From: Metallyticus violacea
Lineage: Eukaryota > Arthropoda > Insecta > Mantodea > Metallyticidae
Direction of reading: 5' to 3'
Length of the DNA: 64,000 nucleotides
NCBI GenBank assembly: GCA_030762175.1
Contig: CM060831.1
Span: 74,738,501-74,802,500, forward strand
A program made the translations under genes and the position numbers. Shown piece by piece: positions 36,522 through 49,309 of this stretch (position 1 is the first letter of the stretch; the number at the start of each line of letters is the position of its first letter). The notes under the pieces were generated by a model that was given only the letters and a program-made list of their open reading frames with translations, was not told the DNA's origin and ran no database searches.

Positions 36522-38676
36522 TTAATTTCTTTACAAAAAATATAGTAACATTAAAACCCTATTTTTTAAAAGAGTGAATATGATTTCAATCCTTTTCTAC
36601 ATAAACCCTATATTCGTATGCATCATACCTGTATAATATGTACAGTCTTTTAGGGCATTTCTAAAGAGAGCATGCCTAATTATTGGAACTGCCCTCATTT
36701 TCACTTTCAGCTACATTAGTATTGCTATAGTCCTGTTGACATGTGTAATCTTTTCCATCAGTGAAAGCCATGTCTCCTGTATGCTTTAATCCAAGACATT
36801 GCAGTATTGCATGTACGAATATTTTCAAGAATGTTCGCTAACTCTTGGCTGCGTAGCCAGTGATCCAGGTATTTAAGATGTAAAAGTAGTTAGTTTATTA
36901 CGTTTTAGATTCTTTTTTTCATTATTCTTACTAGAGTTTTCTTACCTGATTTGTAGGACAATGTTTCAAGTGTTTTTTTTCCGTAGCAATTTATTGTATA
37001 GTCGTACTTTTCAAATGTATTGAATTGTTTGTATAAAGGAAAGTCGTTTGTAGTCCAAATAATGATTCTTACTGCGCCGAGGTTTAACACAACCTAGTGG
37101 CCAAATGGATCATTATAATCCTTCATAATTTATTATTATTATTGCTCTTTTACGTTTAGTTTGTGTCATAACATTGTTCAATATACTGCATTTTATATTC
37201 ATTTCTTAGGATATTTCATATAACCGTGTGTAGTAAATTGTATATAAAATGCCCTTTTGAATTTTATCATCTCCCCCTTGCTTATTATTAAGTCAGTTTT
37301 TCAGAGTACCCCTAGCATGATTATATTTGCAATACGCCTTTCATTAGTGACAGTAACAATATCAATGGGAAGGTTTCGTAAATGTTACAAATGCTAATTG
37401 AAGTAAATTTTATAGGCAAGTCGCAACCAGTAAATCCTCTCAAATAAAGCCAGGAGAATAAAGCCTTAGGACAATTTTTGTTACTCTACTTCGCACAACT
37501 GCCTTTACTGACTCTAGCGCAAGCAAGACCACAAATATCACCATTAACTGACTGTATCGCCGCCCCGTATTATTTCAATTTCATTTAAAATATCTAAATT
37601 TATTGGTAGTCTAGCTCAAACTAAACATTTCCCTTGTAGAATTTGGCTTCCCTACTTTTCTACCATGTTTCTAAACAGAAACATCCATACCTGTCTATTA
37701 TATATTTACTCCAAAATGTTTATGCACTGCAAAGTAAAAAAGACTCTACAATAATTCTTACATAAATGATAGTATGTAAATTTTAAAAGGAAAACTATCA
37801 CCTAAGGAAAGTAATTCTCCGCAAATGTGATTTAAAGTTACTACCACAAGCGAGAACAGGCGTTCAATTTAAACACCTAGGCTATTTCAGCAGAAGCCAT
37901 TTATTCCAAGTGCAAAGCCACCTCTAGATACCAAACGAAGCCACAAAGCCTTTATGTTGGCCCCTGTCCTCTGCACACTCGGCTAAACTGCAAAGGGTGA
38001 ACAGATTTTTGAGGTTTCCTGTACATTCTTCTCGCACGAATTATACATTCTGTGGTGCTGTTGCAGTTACCATGCATATTCAGTACAAAGCCGCAGGTTT
38101 ATAAGTGCAGGTCACGTAATTAAAACAAAATAAATATACACGTGACATTCTATTGTATCGCGTATGAGAACACAAAGAGTGTATAAATAAAATCTTGGTC
38201 AACATTTTGGACTGACACTCTCAAAGAGATGTATGTTATTTCTATTCTCACGTTAAAAGATACACTGATGCTAACCAGGAAGGTTTTAGTTCTGTTTCTG
38301 GTTGTGCCACATTAAATCTGCTGCCAGAGGGACATACCATGTCTAATGATTAAATTTTTCTGGATTAGAACCGATGGTTGAATCCAAATTTTGAAGCTCT
38401 ATAAAGCTTTATAAAGTCAATAACATTTATAACCTTTTGTGTTTGTAAATTTACACTAAGGGAATTGTTATAACTGTGCACTTTGGTACCAAAAGGGTGA
38501 TTTTTGCAGAATGTTTGTTTATTGAAGAAATAGTATCTATGAATGTGTTTACAATGCATCCGAAACTATTTTTGCCACACCCCTTTTGGAAAGAAGTAAT
38601 TGTACCTTTGTATACAACCTCGCAATGAAAAAGGTAAGTTAGGCGCATCTCTCTCAGCTATATCATAGTTTGTGAG
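36522..38676. other. 2.1-kb AT-rich gap, nothing recognised
   Basis: Dense stops and only short frames (36905-37090, 38365-38648, both minus) with no motif. Confidence 0.6.
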
Positions 38677-38935
38677 TCGGTCCTGATGGTGTAGTGGTAA
38701 CCATACTTGCCTTCTAAACCCAAGATCGCGGGTTCGAACCCGTTTAAGATCGACGGATTTTTTCGGGTGTAAAAATCTTAAGTAATACCTCTTAGTAAAG
38801 CCGTGGGTCCCATTTCCTTACATTTACGGCACGAAAAAGAACCTCAAGCCTGAAAGAAGAGACCTCTGAGCAAATTTTATTGAATAGAATGAGACGCTGA
38901 TGACCTGTGATGTTAAAGAGCGTCCGTAAATAAAC
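38677..38935 (+). repeat. SINE1 copy D, internal deletions
   Basis: Has the best-preserved tRNA head of the family: CGGTCCTGATGGTGTAGTGG, then ATCGCGGGTTCGAACCCG (B box). The body lacks part of the CTTCCTTCGGAAGG hairpin and the segment TTGTCGGCCGTTTCACGCCC, so two internal deletions are present. It ends GTCCGTAAATAAACAAAAAA. Confidence 0.92.
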
Positions 38936-41900
38936 AAAAAATAGCCGTTTTACTTTTATGAGGTATTTATTTATTTATAAATTTGTATTGATTGCTTTTA
39001 ATTTTGCAGTGCTGCTCTCTATTTACTAAAACTTCAAAGATAAACATATTAATGTGTTTTAAAAGTTAGTTATAAAGGAGTAGTTATTTTAATTTTCTTC
39101 TGTTTGTTTATTCTAAAACAAATTATGTATTAAGTATCAAGTGGAAACATATAAAAGAGAAGAAAAGCTAAAATTGTGACTAAGATGAAACAATGCTATA
39201 ATAAGAACAAATGAGCAAATAATGCTAGTAGGACTGTTGATGATCCCCAAATCTACATATAAATATTGCAGTGGTAAATTACAGTTTCATTGATTTTGAA
39301 ACAATTGGGATCCCTAAAATTCAGGATAATGAGAAAATGATAGCTCTCAGGGCAAAGATGCAGAATGGAAATGAAAATCTTCACATTTTGATTTCGAATA
39401 TATGTCCCAAGGAGGTACCATATTGTCAAAAAAGTGGCAGAATCTGTTTCTGCACTTAATTAAGGGAAACGCTAAACAGAACGAGCAGAAAAAAAAAAAC
39501 AACTTAAAATATCGTCAATACTCAGCCGAAAAAGCAAATGAAAAACAGTCGTCAATTCAGACGGAGTACACAAATTAATGTCAAATGTAATCAAAAGAAG
39601 AAGCCAAAATTTAAAGGAAACAGGTACAGCATAACGTACTGGCTATTTGAACAATGATTTGTAACCAAATCTTTAAATGATGTTTTCTTGAAATTGCAAT
39701 CTTTAACCTTAAATGTATACTTTTCATAACAAATATAGACAGCTTAAACTGAATTTTTTTTCCGTTTGTATAACTTTATTGGATAAAAAGTTCTATACAT
39801 TGGTGTTATCATAATAATTATATAGAGAATGTTACAATAATCATTACCAAAGGAACTTAAGGACAAAATTCTGATTTAAATTCAAAATATACACCTATTA
39901 CATTTTTGCAAAATCTATGCGCAATTTAATTGCATAATGTATGAAATATTACCACGAAAATTTCCAGAAATGCATATAAATTCTAAATACGTAAATGTAT
40001 ACCTAATGTGTGTTCATTTTGAAAGGAAAATATTTTAAAAATACTTTAACCGGAGCATTCAAAAGTACATATAGTGCCCTAAATACATAGAATTAATTCA
40101 TTCTATGTATGTGTCAATTAATTAATTCAATAAAATTTACTTCAAACGAAAAGCTGTACCATTTGGTGCAAGAGTGCAAATGTTTTATCCTTGCAGATGT
40201 TGCATTTAGCAAATTCGATGATCTAAAAAAGTATTGAAGATAGATTATTTTTGCATTGTGTACTTATGAACACTTTTTCATACCATTCATGGAACAAGTG
40301 TAAGTTGCATTGAATAACAAAACATTCACAAAAATTAACATATGACGATGGGATTTTTATTTATAAAATTTGGATTTTTATTTTTTCATAAAATAACTTT
40401 TTTTTCATTAAATTAGTTGGTATTATGTTCAATAATTATAAAAATTTCAAAATTTTATGTCAAAAGTTTCTGATATAACTGTAAATGTATATGCAAAAAT
40501 AAATTAATTTTTAAGAAGTTTCCATAAAACACAAAAATTTAAACATATTTAACATTTGTAGCAGAAATGCAAACTAAAGTCTGACTTACAGATCTTCATT
40601 ACTTCGCCTTTATCCTGGCGTCTTTTTCTTCTATTTATATATTTATTTGTGTATTTATTAATGTAACAATTACAAAAAAAGTATTTCTTTATTGACTCTT
40701 CACCAAATTATTGATGTCAAGTAGTGAATCATCCAAAACAGCATAAAGAAATCTGATAGATAATTTCCAAACTTAATGAAAATAATTGGAATTATCGCAC
40801 TGCTTTAAAGAAAAAATAAGTAGGGGAATAAAGATATTCAAGTGATATCAATATCTGAGAATTGAAAAGATTTATGTAAATAACCATTTTTATTCTCTTG
40901 AATACATTAAGTAAACGTAAAAGCTAAAAAGTATCAGGTTATGGACAACATTGTGATTTCCGCCTGAAATAAAATGCCATCCAGTAGATTTTGCCCATCT
41001 TTTTCAATAATGTAAATTTAAAATAAAACTGAAAGGAGGCATCCAGTTGTTTGTAAACTACGTCGTATTGTTAAGCATTTACAAACAAAACTGCAATGCC
41101 AAATAAAACTAATAACCGTTTTCCTTTCAAAATTACTAAAAGTCAAAGAGAGTTTTACTTTATGCAATTTTCTATTCCGCTTTCACCCCTTGGTTGGTAC
41201 AGACCAAAATACTATCGTCTGATTCCTATTAAAAACTAAATCTAATGGCATCAGAATTTAATAGCTTTTATTCAAACTTTCCGATTGGTTATTTTATCTT
41301 AGCTACTCACGAAGACCTATCAATAAGATCCTGCACTGATATTGAAAAATTAGTTGCAGAGAAAGTATGTAAATATGTTTTAAGAACATAATGTTTCAGT
41401 CATTAAATTAAATCTATTAATAAATATTTCCCAAAAGATCATACCAATCTTATAATTTTTCTGAATATTTTGCAATTAGGAACTATTTTGCCCCAAACAT
41501 TTGCGCATTCCAATGAGTGATGGACCACCGACTTAGAAGCGAGAGTTTACTGCCTTTCAAACATAATTTTAACACTTATAATGATCGTAATCAAAAGAAA
41601 TGTAATTTTCATATAAAGTTCTCAGAATAAACACTACTTCATTAAAAAGTATGTCTTCTAATATAATGGCTCTCACTTTGTAAAGTTCAATGTTTCTAGT
41701 TGTCAAAAATGAAAAGCGTAGATAAAAGCACTTAATGGCTTACAAACTTTGTCATTTCATTGTATGTACCATAACGAGTTAAAACACTTAAAAGACACTT
41801 TGCAATATATTTTCGAAAAGTACGTATAAAACAATTAACCCCAAGTAGTGTATTACTGGCGTATAATAATATAATAATACAAAAAATGGAATCTTTACAT

Positions 41901-42413
41901 CCTGAGGTATTTTTCATTCTCTGTTATGTAATCATCAATGAAAGCAAAATATTCAGTGGTAAACATTCTCACTCCCTAACTAACATTGAGTGTGTGTAAA
42001 TTTGTGTTAGGCCTTGAGCACATCTAGCCATAACTTTGATAAAGCTTGTTGAGATTAACTGGAAGCTGAAACTCTCAGATGACTTATGGAGCATTTTTAC
42101 TGAGTCAGTTCTTTGTCTTGTAGCCTTTGTGATGCAACCGAACTTGCTGTAAGGTTCATTCATCTCCTTTGAGGAGACTGCTTGTATCGTGTCTTAAGTT
42201 TTCACTTTGACCCTTGAGGGACACATTTCAAAGGAACCTTCCCAAAGCAACTTACTTCAGCCCATACCAACAGAGAAGCAAGTCGCAGCAACTTACAAGA
42301 CTTCTGCTTACAGTCGAAAGTATCTTACGATTCCTTTACCTGTCAATTGGTTCTTCTACAGTAAACATTTAAGAGATGGCTGTGATTAACCATGAATGTA
42401 AATGCTCATAATA
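38936..42413. other. 3.5-kb AT-rich gap, nothing recognised
   Basis: One of the most AT-rich parts of the window. A frame at 39271-39459 and two minus frames at 41732-42163 have no recognised motif. Confidence 0.6.
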
Positions 42414-43652
42414 TACGAGGGTGCGTCTATTTTCCGACCTAACCATTTTCTAGGTATGATAAAAACAAAAACTATATTTCACTTTTCAATATGGTTACCC
42501 TTTATTACAATACACTTATAACATCTTTGAATTAACATTTCAATCCTCCCCCAAAAATATTCGAAACTCTTGTCTGCAAAACAGGCATAAACACTTAAAT
42601 TTTCTTCGTCGAAGGTTCTTTGGAGTTTTGTGAAGAGGAAGTCAAATATTCACTGGAAGCTAGATCTGGGCTGTAGGGTGGATGGTCGATCTCCTTGAGG
42701 CCACATTTGTTCACAGTTTCCTTTGCAACAAGAGCTGTGTGTGCAGGCGCACACCACCACTCAGTTTTCCTCGCCTTTTCACTCTGATGGAAGCACGTAG
42801 TCTGTGTAGTAGGCCAGCATAGTACTCCCCATTTACTGTGGTGTTCCTTTCATTGAAGTCAATGAAGAATTTTCCTTCACAGTCCCAAAAAATGGTGGCC
42901 ATGATCTTCTTGATTGACTGAGTGAACTTGGCCTTTAGAGGCGGTGCTTCGCCAGGTTTAAGTCACTCCATTGATTCTCTTTTGGACAAGGGATCATAGT
43001 AGAGGATCATAGTTTCATCTCCTGTAACAATGGTTTGCACAACTTCTCTCTCGTTGCCTCGGCAGAACCCCTAAAATGCCTGACAACAGATGATTCGTTG
43101 CTGCTTTTGGACTGGGGAAAGCTGCTCAGCACCATCTTGCATTAACCATATTCATGTTTAAATGTTCATGAATAATTCAAATGACTGTTGTTTTAGAAAG
43201 GCTGCTATTCCTTTACCTTTGAACTGCCGGTCCTCCATAATTTCCCCTTCTATAAGAGCGATGTTTTCACGAGTGATCACCTCCAAGGGCCGATATGCAC
43301 GTTCTTCGTCCTCAAAGCATGTTGACCGATTCGAAAAAAATTGGTCCATTCTTTTACGGTACAATATGAAGGGGATGCTTCCCCATTTACACCGTTCGTC
43401 CAATCGCTTTTCAATTTCATTTGGAGTAAGTTTAAGAACTTAATAACAGCTCGAAACTATAATTTTAATATGTCACAATCTTCTATACATAGACTTCTTT
43501 ATGCAACTATATCTGAACAACTGAACACAGCGGAGTGAAAGTTACGGCTGCAATTATTTACTTAACAGATAAGGTATGACACCAGATAAGAGTTTTGCGC
43601 AGGCGATAATCCTTATTGACGAGGCCGGAAACTTGTGGACCTGCTTCCTATA
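42414..43652 (-). mobile_element. mariner family A, copy 4, near full length
   Basis: About 1.24 kb, minus strand. Left end TACGAGGGTGCGTCTATTTT; right end GGCCGGAAACTTGTGGACC at 43623-43641, ending near 43652. A minus-strand frame at 43403-43158 carries the HTH half: FEDEERAYRPLEVITRENIA, then GEIMEDRQFKGKGIAAFLKQ. The C-terminal frame 42902-42711 reads MATIFWDCEGKFFIDFNERN, GEYYAGLLHRLRAS and KRRGKLSGGVR. A deletion near 42740 removes the HDNAPVH block, so the second catalytic Asp is lost, and other frameshifts separate the halves. Inactive. Confidence 0.92.
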
Positions 43653-45059
43653 CTACTTTATTACAAAATATGTCCTTTCACAAGATGTTTTAAAGGTAGC
43701 CGCACTGTAACTACAATCCACCCAGTAATATTTACTTGAACGTCGCTTTCTGCTTTTCCTTACCTATCTTAGGACAGCATGTGGGCATTCATTTGATAAA
43801 ATGACTCTAAAGTAACCTTTGTGTCTAAACATTATTTTACATATGAATTAGGAAAATTTTGGAATGTAAAGGAAAATATCAGCAATTTAGACAATGCATC
43901 AATCTGAATGTCAGTTTAGTCAAGATAAGTAGACATTTCTAGCATCTTCCAAGTTAAAAAGGTATACACAGGAAGCAAAGTATAGTTCCCGCCTGCTTCT
44001 GAACGTAAAACACCACTTAGCGGACAAGGTTTATAACTAAAGTCCAATATTATTGTATATACAGAGTATTCAGCTTAAAATACAAATGAAATAAATGACT
44101 ATAGCTGTTAAATGAAGAGCTTGACGTTTTCCGATACATTAAAGACGTGTAACTAAATCTTCAATAAATTGGAACATGACTACTATTTGTAGCATGGCAG
44201 ATATCAAGCCTGTTGCTAACCTCTATTCATATATTTCTCTGACATTTAGAATTGCAAGGTATTTCTGCGCTACATATCATTGTGGCAAGCCCCTAGTTTT
44301 TGTAAACACTTTATCCCTGCTGTGGTATTTATAAACGGAAGGAATGGGGGTTAATGAAAATATATCAATGTGGAGGGAAGAATTTGGGAAAAGGAAATTT
44401 GATTATGGATTCTCAGGAATAATGATAATTCTTTCTTCCTCTCCGACGATGATTACCGCTGTCTTACAGTTTGCCACGACTGTTGAGACTCTGGATGCTG
44501 AATACTTTTATGGTCCTGTGACCATAAATATTGATCATACACTATTGTACATAAACTTTGTATTATTACACTTAACTAATAAAGGTCATCCACTTAATTC
44601 TTGCAATATTAACTTTCGCTTTCCACTAATTGAACGGAACTGAGAAATCCCTTCCACTGACATTGCCCCGCTGAATACTCTTGCTAAAACTAAACTGCGG
44701 GCCTCAGAGTTACAAAGTAAATAAACACGGTCTACGTGACGTTTTTCATGTAGCGATTGGCTTGTTCCCTTGAAGAGGTTATAGGCCTGTCTTTTCATCC
44801 CTGCAGTCGCCAAAAGTTTTATGGTGCCTCCCCTGCTTAAGAAATTCTCTAACTGAATAGCAATAAACACCTTGCCCAAGGATTCTTTACCAATATTGCG
44901 CTACAACAGGCTACAGAAATTCCCAGGTAAGATTTTATGGCTGGGATGGCTTTCTACACACTTGCGAGAAAATAACATTTTACACATAACTGAACATTGT
45001 ACAAGGAAATGACATTACACTCATGGTTTTAACGAATTTACATAAAACTATGTACTGCA
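43653..45059. other. Gap, nothing recognised
   Basis: A 99-codon plus frame at 44344-44643 and a 97-codon minus frame at 44879-44586 overlap at their ends. Neither shows a known motif, and I would not call either a gene. Confidence 0.5.
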
Positions 45060-45960
45060 ATTAATATAATTAAATATGAGGGTAGCAGGTCATAAATGCT
45101 GTCTCATCCCTTAGAAATTCCCTTGAGAAAGAGTGCAAGAGTTTTAAATCTGGTTACTTTTGTGATCAAGCTGTAGTCTCAGATCTCTGCTAATCCATTG
45201 TCAAGAAAATTATGTACCAACTTGTGAAGTGAGGAGGAGCACCGTCTTGCTAATAAATGGCAGTGGTGCATAGCATAGAAACCCAAGTATGTAAGTAAGA
45301 CTGTAGGTAGAGGCCTTTTACACGATCTTTCATTGAGGCGAACCAGATATTAATTCTGCAACTGTGTCTGTTGACTTCTTCTGACATATAGAAAGTTGAA
45401 TCGTCAGAGAAACACACAATCTCTAATTTCAAAGTGTCTTGGTCAATTTGTCCAATACGCAGTAAACTAGAGCCTTTGTCTTTATCGTGGGGCTTGGTTC
45501 GTTGTGTTGTTTGAAAGTTGTATACTCATAGACAAAGCCCTTGGAGCACAACATTAAGATCCGTACTGCGAGGAGACTGGAGCTGTAAATCAACTTTTCG
45601 GGTGGTTTTCTTGGCCTTATTGTAAAACAGGTTCGAATTCGTTGAATGCTATTTTCGGGTTTCTTTATTTATTTATTAAAGAATGTTTACAAGCCTTCGG
45701 CAACAAACTTCCTGTTTTTGAGCTTTGTATCCCAGGTCGTTGTCATCTTATAGCCCGGAATAGGATCCTGCCTTTGCTGAATACACTCACGATGAAATCG
45801 GCGTTACACATTCTTCACAGATTTGTTTCTGTTAACCAAATAACACACGGGATTTTCCGCTCAATCGTCCACATAGCTCTGCTTTACAAGATTGATGCTT
45901 TATATATTTATTTCTCCATCTCCATAGCAATTGATGTTACATAAATTGCAAGCTCTGCAC
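45060..45960 (-). pseudogene. IS630-type transposase relic (lineage F)
   Basis: Minus strand. The HTH region near 45880-45700 is out of frame but gives VKNV and RRFHREC. Middle: about 45590-45440 gives NFQTTQRTKPHDKDKG across frames. The DDE part at 45432-45250 reads KLEIVCFSDDSTFYMSEEVN, with the first catalytic Asp in FSD, and continues RHSCRI. A stop then precedes QDGAPPHFTSW (45252-45217), with the second catalytic Asp intact. The third-Asp block is missing. Family assignment comes from the S-D-(E/D)-S-T-F and QDGAPPH blocks. Terminal repeats were not identified. Confidence 0.75.
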
Positions 45961-48131
45961 TACCAAACGTAGGAACGTTCATTTCTCTTTTGCATATATA
46001 TATTAAATTATATCTATTTATTTTATTGGTGTTTTAAGCGGAACATCTGTAATTTGAGTACTTTTCATTATATTATAATTAAAATACTGAATGATTACGA
46101 CAAGAATGATAGAACATCGCTGCTGAGCTTCTTTTTGTTCTCTTTACTTTCTCCCTTAAGCGCTTCGTTTCGCTATAATTTGCCATTTTTATTTTGTATA
46201 ATTCGTTATTTATAATCGAAGTTTAATGTTACAACGTGCCTGACAATGCGGAGTTTGGGCAGTTTGAAGACGCATCTCCCTAACTTTTCACACACCAAGC
46301 AGGTTTAGTATAAGGGGATGTGAGGATTGAGCATCTACCGATTTAAACTGTAGTTCGAAACTCAAGTGATTGATCGTTCATTTGCAGCTTGCACCTTTGC
46401 ACATACGCATGCAATTCATGATAACATTCAAAGTATACGTTTAAATATTGGATTTATTTGACTTTTGTTGTATTTCTCTAAATTATTAAGTAAAATGGTT
46501 CGTTTTTATTCCGTATCATTGAAAGTACATAAAAATATGCCTTTTTATTTTCCTTCACTGATCACTTAACTAAAAAGTGTAGAAGTAAATGCAAAAAATT
46601 TATTTTCTTTCAGCGTTTCATTCAAACTGAATAAATATATTGGATACTTTCATTAAACGGGAAACTTTCACTGCATATTACGAAAAACTGTATTGGGAGG
46701 TAAACAAAAGAATTGCCCGTAATGCAATTGGTGTAATCCAATAGCGGCTTCTTTCCGACACAAAACGACACTATGAGGCATCGGGTACATTTCTCTTTAA
46801 AACTCAACTGCGTATACTCCATCCAGTAGCTACAAGAGGAAGGCGCGAGATCCAGGTAACTATTTTATTCAAAATGATTTTCTACGAATCTACGAAAGAT
46901 CGAAAGTCTCATGCGGCGCGAGTCATATGTTCTTTGGAGATCTAAAGGTTACGGTTTACTGCAATGTCAAGAGCAGGGAAGAACGAATGATGGCAGTACG
47001 GACCATGCGCGGGCGTTCCTCAAGGAACTGTATGTCTTATGGGCGGCACCCATATATTTTAATATTCAAGTTATTCACTTTTATCTTCCAGTTACGGATA
47101 ACCTGGATATATCAATTAAAAATAGAACATATTTATGTAAATGCACACACTAAATGCTTGCAGATTAAGGATTAAGATCCTTCTTCAGGACACTGCCAAT
47201 TATTAATTCCCTTCCACTACAGAATGCCGGTGTAGATTACGCAGATTAAAATACATGTTAAGACAACTGAGAAAATCTAGCTTGATACATTTTCAAAGTT
47301 TAAATATAGATGCATCATCATTGCCCCAGAAAGCTATTAACCCATGCAATGAAATCATCATTGATCCCTAAAACATTTAGTGTCTAATGGTCGAAATCCA
47401 TGCTATAGGTTAAGATGGTGCTTTTATAAGCTCTAATAAACTGTCAGTTGAAATATTGTAACATGAAAACGCTATAAGAGACCAAGCAGTATGGTTCTAA
47501 GAGTTTAAACACGCCTGGTCCAAAGCGATTGTTTTATTCTTTTGATATCTCATGAAATGTTTAAGTGAGTGGGAATTTTCCGGTAAAAGCTCCCTCGAGA
47601 ATGCAGCAACAACTTGGGACAATAATGAATGCTGTTGCAAAGGAATGAAATCACTGAGAGTGAGTGGATCAAACGAATGTTTTGTTTAATTTTGCTGCTT
47701 TAAGCCATGTGCTTTTCGAGAGCTTACGAAAGGCTTCACAACTACATCAGCGAAAAGTCTTATGTGGCCCTGTGTATTTAAAAATGATAAAAGTTGCAAA
47801 ACACGTAAACATGGAGGTTACCATGACAGTGCAAAGAAAGTTTATTTCCGCTGCCACGAAGTTGAAAACGAGGGAGGAGATATGAACATTTTCGCCTGTC
47901 CGACACGTGTACCCGGTGACATTCCGCATACCGGAGAAAAACAAAGTTGGCAGACATTAAACATCAAAGTCACGTTTCTCTTCAAAGAACGAATTTTAAA
48001 AATATGTTAATGAACTTTGTATACTGTTCTTGTATTTTTGGAGGTCGGCTTGTCATTTAACGTTGCAAATGGTTGAAGCGAACTTGACGTTTTAATCCGT
48101 TTCGCCTTAGATCTGCGACCTCTTATATAAT
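45961..48131. other. 2.2-kb gap, nothing recognised
   Basis: Scattered frames of 65-82 codons (46622-46822, 46911-47175, 47664-48010). The last carries the words HTGEKQSW, but there is no C2H2 zinc-finger spacing. Nothing firm. Confidence 0.5.
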
Positions 48132-48252
48132 ATAGATACATATGTACTATGCAACAAAAATATAGGTACATATGTACTATGCGACAAAAATATACGAACA
48201 TATGTACTACGCAACAAAAAATATAAATACATATGTACTATGCAACAAAAAT
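48132..48252. repeat. 30-bp minisatellite, four units
   Basis: The unit TACATATGTACTATGCAACA plus AAAATATAGA repeats four times with starts at 48137, 48167, 48197 and 48228 (periods 30, 30, 31). Each unit holds the palindrome TACATATGTA. Units differ by one to three bases. Confidence 0.95.
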
Positions 48253-48721
48253 AAGCTTTAGATAAACATGAAATAAATTACATTAACATTCAAATTGTCA
48301 TTTTATTAAAATTGAAAAAAATACTCTCTGTAGAGTTGCTTTCTTCTGCTTCAATCACTGCTTGAACGATTCTGGGATTACTTCAATGAATTAATCAACA
48401 TTTCTTTTAGGAATATCGTCCATTTGTTTCTAATAATTAGTTCACAGGTGAATTCTGTTGATTATTGCCAATGTTTTAATGCAAAATTGAAGTTGAAAAA
48501 TAAAATGTTGCCATAAAATTTTCCTTACTTAGAAGAAGGTTTAGCAGTTGTAGGGAAAGAACCAGATTCGAGTCCTATAGATATAGTACACCATAATTAC
48601 AAGATATTACGATGTAATCATATATTAACATGTACGTATATCTAGCATAAATTGTATCTTCGTTTGCGACTCTCTGGAGCCATCAGTAAGGATGTCCTTT
48701 GTATCCGCGTGAGACCCCATC
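48253..48721. other. AT-rich gap, nothing recognised
   Basis: Ordinary AT-rich sequence between the minisatellite and the SINE2 copy. Confidence 0.55.
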
Positions 48722-48730
48722 TATTATGGT

Positions 48731-49011
48731 ATCGCCACGGGTGGTCGAGGTCGTTAAGGCGCGGACTCGTGAGCGGGAGGTCTGGGGTTTGAATCACGCC
48801 AGGACCGTTCTCCCTGACTGAGGTTTTTTCCAGGTTTTCCTCAGTCCTCATAACTGGCAAATGACGGGGATATACCCTAAACTTAGGCCTGGAATGTTTC
48901 CTTCCTTAAAAAATCCTTTCCTAATATATCATTTCGTTTCATGCATCATCAGTGTCCACCGCCTGTGGTGCCTCAGTAGAAAAAACGGGCGTTAAACACT
49001 ATTATAAAATA
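48731..49011 (+). repeat. SINE2 copy 1 with 9-bp TSD
   Basis: A second tRNA-derived SINE family. The head GTGGTCGAGGTCGTTAAGGC resembles the D arm of class II tRNAs (Ser/Leu), and GGGGTTTGAATCACGCC is the B-box region. The body contains a hairpin: GACTGAGG (48816-48823) pairs exactly with CCTCAGTC (48839-48846). The 3' end is AAACGGGCGTTAAACACTAT. It is flanked by TATTATGGT at 48722-48730 and 49012-49020, a perfect 9-bp target duplication. Confidence 0.92.
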
Positions 49012-49176
49012 TATTATGGTCACTGTTAAAAAGTCCTTGAGGAAACAAAGTAAGATAGAAAACGCGAGCGTTTCCCTTTGGTGCTGTGACCTCCAAAAAA
49101 GGAGAGAAATCACTCTGAAATAACTGCCAACCAACGAAAGCGCAGAGACAACGAAATGTGAGAACAGGAATTTAAG

Positions 49177-49287
49177 TTCGATTTCTAGAATATTCCGAAA
49201 CAAGATTTATGCAACGAATAGGAAACAAAGCTGGAAAGTTCCGAAGTTTGAATCCATGTAGCGTGATGCTAAGGAAACATATAAATA
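49177..49287 (+). promoter_or_regulatory. Heat-shock-element promoter with TATA box
   Basis: TTC-TA-GAA-TA-TTC at 49183-49195 is three perfectly spaced alternating nGAAn units, the minimal strong binding site for a heat-shock factor trimer; another GAA follows one base off-phase at 49197. A second cluster at 49233-49242 (GGAAAGTTCC) has two perfect units, with off-phase GAA next to it. TATAAATA lies at 49280-49287, so HSEs sit about 40-100 bp upstream of the TATA box, as in insect hsp genes. Transcription would start near 49310-49320. HSF binding is known for such sites in general; its use here is inferred. Confidence 0.6.
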
Positions 49288-49309
49288 GCCCAAGAGCCAA
49301 ACACAAGCG

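Noticed and set aside
47762..48010. HTGEKQSW wording suggestive of a zinc-finger linker
   Set aside because: No C2H2 spacing on either side; chance match.
48132..48252. CRISPR-like array (30-bp units)
   Set aside because: Units are directly tandem with no unique spacers, and the genome is eukaryotic.
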